Shown piece after piece: positions 46,339 through 54,324 of a DNA stretch of 64,000 nucleotides (its first letter is position 1; every line of letters begins with the position of its first letter). Both the position numbers and the translations under genes were made by a program. This DNA is from Microbulbifer guangxiensis (GTDB lineage: Bacteria; Pseudomonadota; Gammaproteobacteria; Pseudomonadales; Cellvibrionaceae). Under the pieces are notes generated by a model. The model did no database searches, was not told the DNA's origin, and worked only from the letters and a program-made list of their open reading frames with translations. Where the stretch lies: positions 1-64,000 of the forward strand of contig NZ_JAJSAQ010000004.1 in assembly GCF_021729075.1 (NCBI RefSeq), read 5' to 3'.

Positions 46339-46680
46339 TCATTTCACAATGATCTTGCCCTGGGCGGTGTTCGGGTTGAACTCACCAAAAAACGGATACT
46401 CCCCAGGGGCCAGCGGCCCGATAAAGATAATTGCCCGCTGCCCACCCATGATGACTTTTTCCCGATTGAGTTCATAACTCTCGAACTCCTCCGGTGTCGG
46501 GTCGCGGTTGTAGACAATCAGCTTTACTTTCGTATGGGCCGGCATCAGGATTTCTGCCGGATGAAAGAGATGGTTGCGAATTTCCAGCTCCACTATCGGC
46601 CGGTCTGCGGCCACTGCCTTTACGCTCGCCGCGAGCATCCACAGCAGCACGAGACGACGGCAGGCAGTCCTTTCAAGCAT
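46339..46680 (-). CDS. exported EfeO-like cupredoxin
   Basis: 113 residues with a signal peptide (about 1-25, AASVKAVAA). One cupredoxin domain follows, resembling the N-terminal domain of E. coli EfeO (a T-P-E-E-F-E segment and L-A-P-G-E-Y-x-F). The His/Cys/Met set that binds copper in blue-copper proteins is not visible, while acidic residues are conserved, so iron may be the ligand. It overlaps the end of the sensor kinase gene by eight bases and is 19 bases upstream of the FTR1 gene. Confidence 0.85.
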   Translation of the reverse strand: MLERTACRRLVLLWMLAASVKAVAADRPIVELEIRNHLFHPAEILMPAHTKVKLIVYNRDPTPEEFESYELNREKVIMGGQRAIIFIGPLAPGEYPFFGEFNPNTAQGKIIVK

Positions 46681-48028
46681 GCTCTTCTCCAGGCAAAACG
46701 GTACCACTGGAGGCCGGGAACAAGATCCGGACACAGAGGCCAGTGTCGAAGCGGGAATCACTCAACTGGATCTCTGCCCGGTGCAACCGCGCAATATGAG
46801 CAACGATCGACAATCCCAGACCACTGCCCTCAGCCTGGCTGGCATGGCAATCGCCGCCTACGCGGTAAAAGCGTTCGAAAATTTTGCTGCGCTCCTGCGC
46901 TGGGATACCCGGCCCGGAGTCTTCTACCTGAATGTAGCCGCGGCTGTCAGACAGTGCGGTCGTCACCAGAATCTCACCCCTCTCCGGGGTGTATTTGCCG
47001 GCGTTACTCAACAGGTTGCCGATCATCACAGTCAGTGCAAAAACATCTCCCCGGATACCCACAGCAGTCCCCTGCAAGGAGATGCTCTGCTGCCTGGCGG
47101 AAAACAGTTCGTAGCGCTCGGCAATCACCTCGCGGGCCAGTTGCTGCAAATCTAGTGGTTCCAGCCGTGCCGGATAATGCTCCGGATTGGTTCTGAACAG
47201 CGTCAGCATTTGCTCAACCAGATCGACCATACGCGTGACACTGAGCCGCAGCTTGCCCAGTGAGCCGGACCGATCGGCCAGGCCTGCATCCTGCAGCTCC
47301 CGTTCCAGGTTGTGCAGGTGAACCTGAATGGCGCTGATGGGTGTCCGCAGTTCGTGGGCTGCATCGGCGGAGAAGCGGCGCTCCCGCTCGAAGGAAGCCC
47401 CGAGTCGTTCCAGAAGCGCATTGGTAGAGCGAATGACCGGCTGCAATTCCTGCGGTGGCTCTGACACCTGCAGCGGCTCCAGGTCCTCGGCGCGTTTTTC
47501 TCGCAGCGCGTTCGCCAGTTCGCGCAGGCTGGACAGGCCGCGTCCGATCACCAGCCAGATCAGCAATGCCGCCAGCGGCAGGGCCAGCAGGGTCGGCAGG
47601 ATCGACTCGAGCACCACCCGCTCCGCCAGCTGAAAACGCAGGTCCGCCCTTTCTGCCACCTGGATCCAGCGTCCTGACTCGGGGGAAAAATGGGTATAGA
47701 CCCGCCAGCGGTAGTTGCCAAAATTGGTCTCCCGGTACCCGCCTTCCAGCGGCACCATCGGCCGGCCCGGGGTATTGGCGGATTTCAGCAGGCTCTGTCC
47801 ATCCTCGCCCCACAGTTGCAGGGCAACTTCGCCATCGGCCGGTAGCTCCGACTGCACCTGCTGGAGCGGCAGTTTTTCCAGCAACGCTGCAGTGGCAGCC
47901 AGCTGGCGATCCAGCAGCTGCTGCGCCGCCGCCATACTCTCCCGGTAGCCGTGCAATGCAGCAAGAAAATTGACCAGCGTGATCGTCGACAACAGGGCCA
48001 CCAGGAGGAATACGCGAATCGATCTCAC
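46673..48028 (-). CDS. sensor histidine kinase (QseC/PmrB type)
   Basis: 451 residues from a GTG start that overlaps the regulator's stop (GTGA). Two membrane helices (about 5-25 and 143-163) enclose a 115-residue periplasmic sensor of the 2CSK_N kind. HAMP-like linker, His225 in AHELRTP, N-box NLLSNAGKYTPE and G-box DSGPGIP / GSGLGLSI are complete. It should phosphorylate the adjacent OmpR-type regulator. The signal is unknown; the iron genes next to it suggest a metal. Confidence 0.92.
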   Translation of the reverse strand: MRSIRVFLLVALLSTITLVNFLAALHGYRESMAAAQQLLDRQLAATAALLEKLPLQQVQSELPADGEVALQLWGEDGQSLLKSANTPGRPMVPLEGGYRETNFGNYRWRVYTHFSPESGRWIQVAERADLRFQLAERVVLESILPTLLALPLAALLIWLVIGRGLSSLRELANALREKRAEDLEPLQVSEPPQELQPVIRSTNALLERLGASFERERRFSADAAHELRTPISAIQVHLHNLERELQDAGLADRSGSLGKLRLSVTRMVDLVEQMLTLFRTNPEHYPARLEPLDLQQLAREVIAERYELFSARQQSISLQGTAVGIRGDVFALTVMIGNLLSNAGKYTPERGEILVTTALSDSRGYIQVEDSGPGIPAQERSKIFERFYRVGGDCHASQAEGSGLGLSIVAHIARLHRAEIQLSDSRFDTGLCVRILFPASSGTVLPGEEHA

Positions 48029-48687
48029 CGACCGGGCCCCAGCTTGTAGCCGACGCCGCGAATGGTCTGGATGAATTCGGGGTAAATTTTCTTGCGCAGG
48101 TTATGAATATGGACATCCACCGTATTGCTGGCGACTTCCTCCCCCCAACTGTAGAGTTTGTCCTCCAGCTGCTCACGGCTCAGGATATGCCCAGGGCGTT
48201 CCGCGAGCGCACGCAGGAGCGAAAACTCACGTCGCGACAGTTTCACCGCTTCACCATTCAGCAGTACCTCGTGACTGGCTGTGTTGATGACGACATCTCC
48301 AATCAGGATATCCGGGCTGCGGCTCACGCCACTGCGGCGCTCCAGGGCACGCAACCGGGCAAGCAGCTCATCCACGGCAAACGGTTTGGTGAGATAGTCA
48401 TCGGCACCGGCATCCAGCCCCTGGATCTTGGCCCTCAGCGCATCCCGCGCAGTGAGGATCATCACTGTGCAGTGAATCCCCTTCTGCCGCAGAGACTTCA
48501 GGACATCTATACCGTCCAGGTCCGGCAGGCCGAGATCGAGAATGACGAGGTCCGGTTGGGCTGCCTGCGCCAGCGCAATGCCCTCCCTGCCAGTGCCGGC
48601 CCGGTCGACCGCATAGGCTTCATGACGAAGGGCGGTGGCAATACCGTCAGCCAGTGATTCATCGTCCTCGATCAGCAAAATGCGCAC
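48025..48687 (-). CDS. OmpR-family response regulator (QseB/PmrA type)
   Basis: 220 residues from a GTG start at 48687 that overlaps the stop of the repeat protein by one base. Receiver: acidic pocket IEDDE, phospho-Asp51, Lys101 in TKPF. The winged-helix output domain ends in TIRGVGYKL. PmrA/QseB regulators bind direct repeats of CTTAA-like half-sites 11 bases apart; just such a repeat (53069-53085) lies before the first gene of this unit, suggesting autoregulation. Confidence 0.93.
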   Translation of the reverse strand: MRILLIEDDESLADGIATALRHEAYAVDRAGTGREGIALAQAAQPDLVILDLGLPDLDGIDVLKSLRQKGIHCTVMILTARDALRAKIQGLDAGADDYLTKPFAVDELLARLRALERRSGVSRSPDILIGDVVINTASHEVLLNGEAVKLSRREFSLLRALAERPGHILSREQLEDKLYSWGEEVASNTVDVHIHNLRKKIYPEFIQTIRGVGYKLGPGR

Positions 48688-49340
48688 TAATGCAGCTTTC
48701 CTTCAATTTTGGCCTTCAGGCTTTTGATCTCACCCAGCCGCCCCTCGCTGGCCACTGGCCGAGCAATATCACGCGGTGCATGCTCCGCACGCTGCACATA
48801 TTGCAGCGCACGTTGATAGTCTTTGCTCTGGAACAAGTAGTCGGCATAGAAGTAATTGGCATCGATATCATCTTTTCCGATCGCCAATCCCTTCTGCAGA
48901 TATTCCGCAGCTTTTTTATCATCGCCAAAGCCGATTGGCCAACCGGGCACCTGATAGTAGAGCGACCCCAGGCTGGTGTAGGCAGCGCCATCGAGGACAC
49001 TGCCATCGATGGCAATGGCGTGCTCCAGATCCGCTTTTGCCTCCTTGACGACAGAGAGCGCACCCAGGCCCCCTTTGGCCCCGGCGTAGGAAGCGCGGAT
49101 GATGCCACTCCAGACCCAGACCGGAGCACTGTCACGGAATTCACCGGTGGCAACACGGGCCCGCTCAGCGAGCTGCTGGAACTTGTCTGCCTGTTCTTTC
49201 TCCGGCGTGCGGTATTTGATCTTTGCCCAGGCGTGCTGCAGCTCCTGTACCGTCTGTGATGCGTCCGCTGCCCAGAGCTGCGGAGCGAGGAGCAACGCCA
49301 GCATGGCAGCAGCCAGCCGGCCGAGTGATGTTGTTTTCAT
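48687..49340 (-). CDS. exported TPR-like helical-repeat protein
   Basis: 217 residues with a signal peptide (about 1-25, LALLLAPQLWAAD). The body is helical, with TPR-like segments (GAAYTSLGSLYYQ; KKAAEYLQKGLAI; ANYFYADYLFQSKDYQRALQYVQRAE). Periplasmic, function unknown, perhaps a scaffold. The ATG overlaps the SDR stop (ATGA) and its own stop overlaps the regulator start, so it is embedded in the unit. Confidence 0.8.
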   Translation of the reverse strand: MKTTSLGRLAAAMLALLLAPQLWAADASQTVQELQHAWAKIKYRTPEKEQADKFQQLAERARVATGEFRDSAPVWVWSGIIRASYAGAKGGLGALSVVKEAKADLEHAIAIDGSVLDGAAYTSLGSLYYQVPGWPIGFGDDKKAAEYLQKGLAIGKDDIDANYFYADYLFQSKDYQRALQYVQRAEHAPRDIARPVASEGRLGEIKSLKAKIEGKLH

Positions 49341-50161
49341 AGCGCTTCTCCAGGTAGTTCGCCTTGCTTGGCGTACCGTCGGATGACGGGCAGTTTCTTC
49401 GACAGGGCACTGTCCACCAGGCCGGGAAACAGTGCGTTGATTTTGATGAAAAAGCGCTCCGGCCAACCGATAAAGCGGCGCTGGCCTGAGGCTTTGTGAA
49501 GCAGGTTCGAGCACTGCAGGGCAACGACCGCCGGCGTATCGGCTTTATTGCGCAGTGCCCGGTTCAGGGCGCGAACTGCGGGTGTGTTCAGTTCCGTATC
49601 CACCGCCCTTGGCGCGAGATAGTGCACACGCACACCGCCGTCAGCGCACTCCCGCCGCAGTGCTTCGGTAAATCCGAACAGCCCTGCCTTGCTGGCGCTG
49701 TAGGCCGTGAAGCCCGGGTGACCGATATGACCGAAAGTGGAGCCGATATTGATCACAGCTGCCGCAGGGCTTTGTTGCAGCAATGGGAGGAGATCGCGGG
49801 TCAGCGCCATCGGCACCAGCAGGTTGGTATGCAGGATATCGGCGAGCTCCCGATCGTCCAGGTCACCCAACAGGGCAAAGCGGGAAATACCGGCGTTGTT
49901 GATCAGCACATCGAGCCCCGATTCCCCACGGCACATTTGCACCAGTTCCCGCCGGCCGGCGCTCTCCAGCAGGTCGGCCGCCAGTACCCGGTGTCGCCCG
50001 GGATTAGCGAGGGAGCACCGCAGCTGCTCCAGTCGGTCGGCGTTGCGCCCCTGAAGTAGCAGCCGGTCCCCCTGCTCCGCCAGAAGACGGGCAATGGCAT
50101 GCCCGAGGCCGCCACTGGCACCAGTCAGCAATACAGTGCGGCATTGTTGCCTTGTGCTCAT
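49337..50161 (-). CDS. short-chain dehydrogenase/reductase in the acyl unit
   Basis: 274 residues. Cofactor motif TGASGGLGHAIA (about 13-24), NNAG (about 89) and the catalytic Y-S-A-S-K (about 151-155) are intact. There is a longer C-terminus with basic and hydrophobic stretches. It probably reduces a carbonyl made by the upstream enzymes, which is inferred from order. The ATG at 50161 is one base after the diiron enzyme's stop; its own stop overlaps the repeat-protein start. Confidence 0.9.
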   Translation of the reverse strand: MSTRQQCRTVLLTGASGGLGHAIARLLAEQGDRLLLQGRNADRLEQLRCSLANPGRHRVLAADLLESAGRRELVQMCRGESGLDVLINNAGISRFALLGDLDDRELADILHTNLLVPMALTRDLLPLLQQSPAAAVINIGSTFGHIGHPGFTAYSASKAGLFGFTEALRRECADGGVRVHYLAPRAVDTELNTPAVRALNRALRNKADTPAVVALQCSNLLHKASGQRRFIGWPERFFIKINALFPGLVDSALSKKLPVIRRYAKQGELPGEAL

Positions 50162-50162
50162 C

Positions 50163-50843
50163 TCAGGCCACCTCTGCCCGGGGCTTTGCCGCCTGGCGTT
50201 CAACTTCCCGGAAAATATCGCCGTAGAGCCTGTAAATGACCCGGGCACTGTGAACGATGGCCTGCTGGTCTGTGGGCTCAGTGATGCGGTTCATCAGGCC
50301 TTTGAAAAATTCCACATGACCGATATCCAGTGCGCCGTGAGAACGCAGGTAGCTGAATGCTTTTTCTGGCAGTTGCAGCGACTGGGCGATGGCACCGGCC
50401 GCGGTGTCTGCCAGCTGGATACTGGTGCCTTCCAACACATGCACCATGCCGAAGAAGCCGAGCGGATTCCCCCGCGCGATCGTGTCGTAGGCATAGGCAA
50501 CCATCAGCTCGGTCGACAGGTTAGGCCGACTCCGGCGCACTGCCTCCGCGTCGCCACCGCAGGCAGCGATGTCATTGAGGATCCACTCCTGATGCCCCGT
50601 TTCTTCCTCGATATATTCAGCGATCGCCTCGCGCAGCCATTCCTGCTGATCCGTCAGGCGACTGCCACAGGCCATCAGCAACGGCACCGTGTGCTTGACG
50701 TGATGGTAGGCCTGGCTGAGAAAGGCAATGTATTCACCCCGCGTCAGGTCACCACGGGCTCCGCGCTGAATCAACGGTACGTCGAGCAGTCCCTGCCGGG
50801 CACCCTGTGTTTGCTCCTGAAGCTGGTCAAAAAAATTCATCAT
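50163..50843 (-). CDS. haem-oxygenase-like diiron oxidase/oxygenase (iron-containing redox enzyme)
   Basis: 226 all-helical residues of the TenA/PqqC/HDO superfamily. Candidate metal ligands are visible: E-E-E-T-G-H (Glu81, His84), Glu138 in HVLEGT, and His169, Asp173 and His176 in SHGALDIGH. This pattern fits the diiron class that includes the fatty-acid decarboxylase UndA and the N-oxygenase SznF, and differs from thiaminase TenA. Substrate unknown; the neighbouring ligase suggests an acyl or aminoacyl group. Its start overlaps the ligase stop (ATGATGA). Confidence 0.88.
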   Translation of the reverse strand: MMNFFDQLQEQTQGARQGLLDVPLIQRGARGDLTRGEYIAFLSQAYHHVKHTVPLLMACGSRLTDQQEWLREAIAEYIEEETGHQEWILNDIAACGGDAEAVRRSRPNLSTELMVAYAYDTIARGNPLGFFGMVHVLEGTSIQLADTAAGAIAQSLQLPEKAFSYLRSHGALDIGHVEFFKGLMNRITEPTDQQAIVHSARVIYRLYGDIFREVERQAAKPRAEVA

Positions 50844-52321
50844 GAAACTCTCGCTGTTTCGTACATGGAATCGATCAGGTCTGCGTAGGTGTTGGCAATT
50901 TCACTTCTGCGCGGTCGTCCGTTTGCGGTTAGCAGTCCTCCCGGAAATGTGAGGGGCTCGGGCAACGGCCGCCACTCTCGCAGCTTCGCGTAATCAGGCA
51001 GCCTTTGATTGACCCGGACCAGCCAATCATCGATGGCGGCACCGTCCGTGCCGGGCAAGGGGGAAATCAATGCGCTGCAGTTAGGGCGGTCATCGCCGAC
51101 CACCACGCACTGGGCAATAGCCGGTGAAAGCAGTACTTCGCTCTCGATCCACTCGGGGGAGATATTGCGGCCAAAGGAACTGATCAGGATGTTCTTGCGG
51201 CGCCCGGTGATGTACAGGAAACCTTCTTCATCGATCGTTCCCAGATCGCCGGTCGGAAGCCACTCATCGGCCTCTGCCGGCTCTCCAAGGTAGCCAAGGT
51301 AGCGCGGCCCACGCACCAGCACTTCGCCGTCGCTGACGGAGATAGCGCAGTGCGGCAGTGGCCGGCCCGCCGCTCCCGGCCGGTCGGAGCCGGGCAGGTT
51401 CAGTGCCACCACAGAGCCACACTCGGAGAGCCCATAGCCCTCGAAAACTGGCAGGCCGAGATGGCGCGCACGGAGCAGCAGGTCCGCGGCGACCTTGCCG
51501 CCACCCACGGCGATGAATTTCAGCGAGTCCGGCGGTTCCCAGCCGCGCTCGACCGCTGCCACCAACTGTTTGAGCATCTGCGGCAGCAGGATGAGGCTGT
51601 CGGGGCGATGGTGCTCGATACTGCCGCACAGGCGGGCCATATCCAGCTGCGAGCTGCCGGTCAGCCCGAGACTGTCGAGCCCGGGCGCAATTACCAGACC
51701 GCCGAGCAGCCAGCAGGTATAGGCACCGGCGACATTCTCGAGCAGGGTCGCCAGCGGCAACACACACAAGTGGCGCCGACAGCCCAGGAATTGCAGCTCC
51801 CTTGCCAGTGCGGCCGCCGTCGCGAGCTGCGTTTCATTGGCAAGACAGACGCCGCGCGGCGCGCCCGTGGAACCCGAGGTAAATGTCACCTTGGCGGTCT
51901 CGGCCGGAAGCGCTACCGACTGTGCGCCAGGAATCTCTATCAGAGCCAGGTCATCGATATAGGTCTTTGCCTGCCCGGTCTCCGGCAGGAACGTGAAGCG
52001 CTCACAGTCGTCGGCAAGGATCGCCTGCATGCCGCTTGCGGCAATGGTGTGCGACAGCTGGCCGGCAGAGAAAAAAACCGGGAGGGGCACCAACACCACC
52101 CCCACCTGCTGACAGGCCAGGTCGGCAATAAGCCATTGGGGACCATTGTCTGCCTGCAGGCCGATCACAGACAGGGACAATGCCCGCAGCTGTGCTGCCA
52201 TCCGATCGACACGCTGCCGCAACTGGCCGAACGTCAGGTGCAGTACAGAGCCTTCCAGTGCCGGGGCATCACTGGACTGCTGTTGTAGCTGCTGGAGCAG
52301 CGACTTCGCGATCAACTCCAT
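50840..52321 (-). CDS. AMP-binding acyl-adenylate ligase
   Basis: 493 residues from MELIAKS. Core motifs of the ANL family: TFTSGSTGAPRG (A3, near 150), GYGLSECG (A5, near 295), LPTGDLGTIDEEGFLYITGRRKN (A7-A8, read in two parts). The A10 region reads TANGRPRRSE, with Arg where a catalytic Lys is usual. It should activate a carboxylate, probably fatty, as an adenylate. It starts inside the last ten bases of the hemolysin-family gene, so the two are coupled. An upstream in-frame ATG (52477) would run antiparallel to conserved hemolysin sequence and is rejected. Confidence 0.9.
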   Translation of the reverse strand: MELIAKSLLQQLQQQSSDAPALEGSVLHLTFGQLRQRVDRMAAQLRALSLSVIGLQADNGPQWLIADLACQQVGVVLVPLPVFFSAGQLSHTIAASGMQAILADDCERFTFLPETGQAKTYIDDLALIEIPGAQSVALPAETAKVTFTSGSTGAPRGVCLANETQLATAAALARELQFLGCRRHLCVLPLATLLENVAGAYTCWLLGGLVIAPGLDSLGLTGSSQLDMARLCGSIEHHRPDSLILLPQMLKQLVAAVERGWEPPDSLKFIAVGGGKVAADLLLRARHLGLPVFEGYGLSECGSVVALNLPGSDRPGAAGRPLPHCAISVSDGEVLVRGPRYLGYLGEPAEADEWLPTGDLGTIDEEGFLYITGRRKNILISSFGRNISPEWIESEVLLSPAIAQCVVVGDDRPNCSALISPLPGTDGAAIDDWLVRVNQRLPDYAKLREWRPLPEPLTFPGGLLTANGRPRRSEIANTYADLIDSMYETARVS

Positions 52322-53022
52322 GTCTGAGCCTCCAGCAGAGTCCCGGCGAGGCATTGTGCCTCTGCCGTGTAGGCTTCGAGCATTGCCCTGACTGTCGGTA
52401 TCCGCATAAGCCGCGCGCGCTCTGCCGGTACATTGATCGCCGTGACCACCGGCCGGGTTTTGTAATAGCTTCCCCACTCCGACAGGGCACGGCCCAGCCG
52501 CTGGCCGTCGGCCTCACAGAGTGCCAGTGGCGTCCGGGCGAGCTTTTGCAGGAGGTGCTGCACTTCCGGGGTGGCAGTGAAGATTGCCCAGGTGAGTCCG
52601 GCGGCGTGAAACAGTTGAGCCAGCATCAGGAACAGGTACAGGCTGCCACCGCGACTGGTGGCGACGAGATTGCCGATCTCCACCACCTCGTTGCGCTCGA
52701 CCGGGTGCGAGACGATCCCCGCGAGGCGCTGCTCGATCGGCTCATCCAGGTACTGTTCCAGAAACAGGGAATCCCCTTCCGCGCGGCGGAGCCCCAGGGC
52801 TGCACGCGGCCCGTCAGCCCCACGAAGGGCCAGCAGGCAGGGAAGGAAATGCCGGATGCGGGCACCGTAAGTCGCGACAAACTTGTCGGCGATATAACGC
52901 TCGACCGCGGGCCGGCCAATGCTGTTTGGCGTCAGAAGATCAAACAATGGCGGCGCCAGAAGGGGACGGGAATGCCCAGTCGGCTCGACGGTTCCAGCGT
53001 ACTGACAGGATTCCAGTGACAT
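52312..53022 (-). CDS. thermostable-hemolysin-family protein, GNAT-like
   Basis: 236 residues, first gene of the unit. It matches the thermostable hemolysin family (delta-VPH of Vibrio): the VEIGNLVATSRGGSLYLFLML block (about 127-147) and the final WGSYYKTRPVV. No signal peptide or membrane segment is seen, so a secreted toxin is unlikely. The E-I-G-N-L..S-R-G-G...L..L...G..W..F layout resembles acyl-CoA or acyl-ACP N-acyltransferases, which suits the adjacent acyl ligase; this is inference. GAGG lies eight bases before the ATG at 53022. Confidence 0.85.
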   Translation of the reverse strand: MSLESCQYAGTVEPTGHSRPLLAPPLFDLLTPNSIGRPAVERYIADKFVATYGARIRHFLPCLLALRGADGPRAALGLRRAEGDSLFLEQYLDEPIEQRLAGIVSHPVERNEVVEIGNLVATSRGGSLYLFLMLAQLFHAAGLTWAIFTATPEVQHLLQKLARTPLALCEADGQRLGRALSEWGSYYKTRPVVTAINVPAERARLMRIPTVRAMLEAYTAEAQCLAGTLLEAQTWS

Positions 53023-53382
53023 GGCTCAACCTCGTCTGGAAGGGATACTGGCAGTCTACGGGGGGCAAATTAAGGCAAACTTAAGAGTCCGCGACGGGCA
53101 CCAAGATTGGCGCAGAAAAGCACCCACTATTGTCTCTCCCGCCATGCGGGCGGACCGTGGTTGCCGCCGTTATCCAAATCCTTTCAAGAACATCCGCCCA
53201 ATCGGGGCCAGGCACAACCGCTTGCCATTGATTTCTGTCAAGATCGCCCCCATCCGGTGCGGCAGAATGAACCTATAGCTGTCACGAGTGCGGTACACAA
53301 TGGCACCGCACCGGAGGACCGCGCTGCCGGCTGGCATCACGCCGGACAATTTTTATTTTCTGCCGTTTCACCAGGAGGAAAC
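53023..53382. promoter_or_regulatory. 360-base divergent promoter region
   Basis: No gene. The left part carries the PmrA-type repeat (53069-53085) of the minus-strand unit; the right part ends in the strong AGGAGG of the universal stress gene. A frame open from 53107 into the stress gene lacks family features before 53383. Confidence 0.5.
53069..53085 (-). promoter_or_regulatory. PmrA/QseB-type regulator box
   Basis: On the minus strand CTTAAG-TTTGC-CTTAAT: two six-base half-sites in direct repeat, 11 bases apart, matching the known PmrA layout CTTAA(K)-N5-CTTAA(K). It lies 47 bases before the first gene of the unit that itself encodes an OmpR-type regulator. TAGACT or CAGTAT downstream could be the -10. 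Confidence 0.6.
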
Positions 53383-54276
53383 ATGCAACAGCAACCCACG
53401 ATCTTCGTCGTCGTCGATCCCAATGATGAGCGCCACGTGGCGCTGGAGCGCGCGCTGACCATCGGTAAATTGCGCAATCCGCAGCCGCGCCTGCTGGTGT
53501 TTGTCGCCGTCGATGGTGAGGCGGTGGATACCCGCGCGGTCAATGACCACCTGTTCCGGGATGAGTCCTGGTTCCGGGAGGAGATCCGCCAACCGGTGGC
53601 CGGGGCCGGGCTCGAGTGTGAAATCCAGGTCTGCTGGTCCAGCGACTGGCAGGGCGCAATCATCCAGGAGTCGCGTCGCTGCAATGCGGAAATGATCTAT
53701 CTGCCGGTACATGCCAAGACCAGCCGCCGCTTCACCTTTGCCGAATCCAAATGGCAGGTACTGAAGCAGGCGCGCTGCCCGGTGGTCCTGATCCGTCCCG
53801 GCGCCAAGGCGCAGCGCAAAGTGGTACTGGCGACGGTGAATTACCAGGCCAAGACCGACAGACAGCGGCAGCTGAATCGCCAGATCACCGAGCGCGCGCG
53901 CTATATCGCCGCCTGCTACGGGGCCGATTTGCACCTGGTCAATGCCTACCTGGACTCGATGCTGTATCCGGACCGCGGCGCCCTGGCCAAGCTGGCCCGC
54001 AAGACCAGTGTGCCAACGGAGCGTATCCATGTGATGCGCGGTTACACCAACGAGGTGGTGTCCAAAGTGGCGCGGGAGATCGATGCCGACCTGGTGCTGA
54101 TGGGCACCCTGAACCAGTATGGCGAGACCGGCTCGCTGTTGCGGGGCAATACCGCCAAGCGGGTGATTGGCGGACTGGAAGTCGACGTGATGGTGTGTAA
54201 CGAATTCACCAGCACCGAGGGCGTGGCTGATAGCCGGTCACAAGAGAAAGAGGAGAAGCTGGCGGCCGCCCACTGA
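53383..54276 (+). CDS. tandem universal stress protein (UspE-like)
   Basis: 297 residues made of two Usp domains (about 5-145 and 150-285). The second has the nucleotide-loop-like LVLMGTLNQYGETGSLLRGNTAKRVI stretch, interrupted here as G-x2-G-x9-S-like. UspE-type proteins help survival under stress and stationary phase. The start at 53383 is fixed by a strong AGGAGG. A hairpin terminator follows. Confidence 0.88.
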   Translation: MQQQPTIFVVVDPNDERHVALERALTIGKLRNPQPRLLVFVAVDGEAVDTRAVNDHLFRDESWFREEIRQPVAGAGLECEIQVCWSSDWQGAIIQESRRCNAEMIYLPVHAKTSRRFTFAESKWQVLKQARCPVVLIRPGAKAQRKVVLATVNYQAKTDRQRQLNRQITERARYIAACYGADLHLVNAYLDSMLYPDRGALAKLARKTSVPTERIHVMRGYTNEVVSKVAREIDADLVLMGTLNQYGETGSLLRGNTAKRVIGGLEVDVMVCNEFTSTEGVADSRSQEKEEKLAAAH

Positions 54277-54298
54277 CCGCCGCCAACTCAGGACGGGG

Positions 54299-54324
54299 AG
54301 CGCGGTATCAACCGCGCTTCTTTT
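54299..54324 (+). terminator. terminator of the universal stress gene
   Basis: AGCGCGGT-ATCA-ACCGCGCT followed by TCTTTT. It overlaps the last codons of the convergent amylase gene. Confidence 0.65.

Noticed and set aside
52322-52477. N-terminal extension of the acyl ligase from an upstream ATG
   Set aside because: The extra residues lie within the hemolysin-family gene in another frame and precede the conserved start of the ligase fold.
44780-53022. Ten-gene unit as a pore-forming toxin locus
   Set aside because: The hemolysin-family protein has no export signal and no secretion genes are present; enzymatic neighbours point to metabolism.
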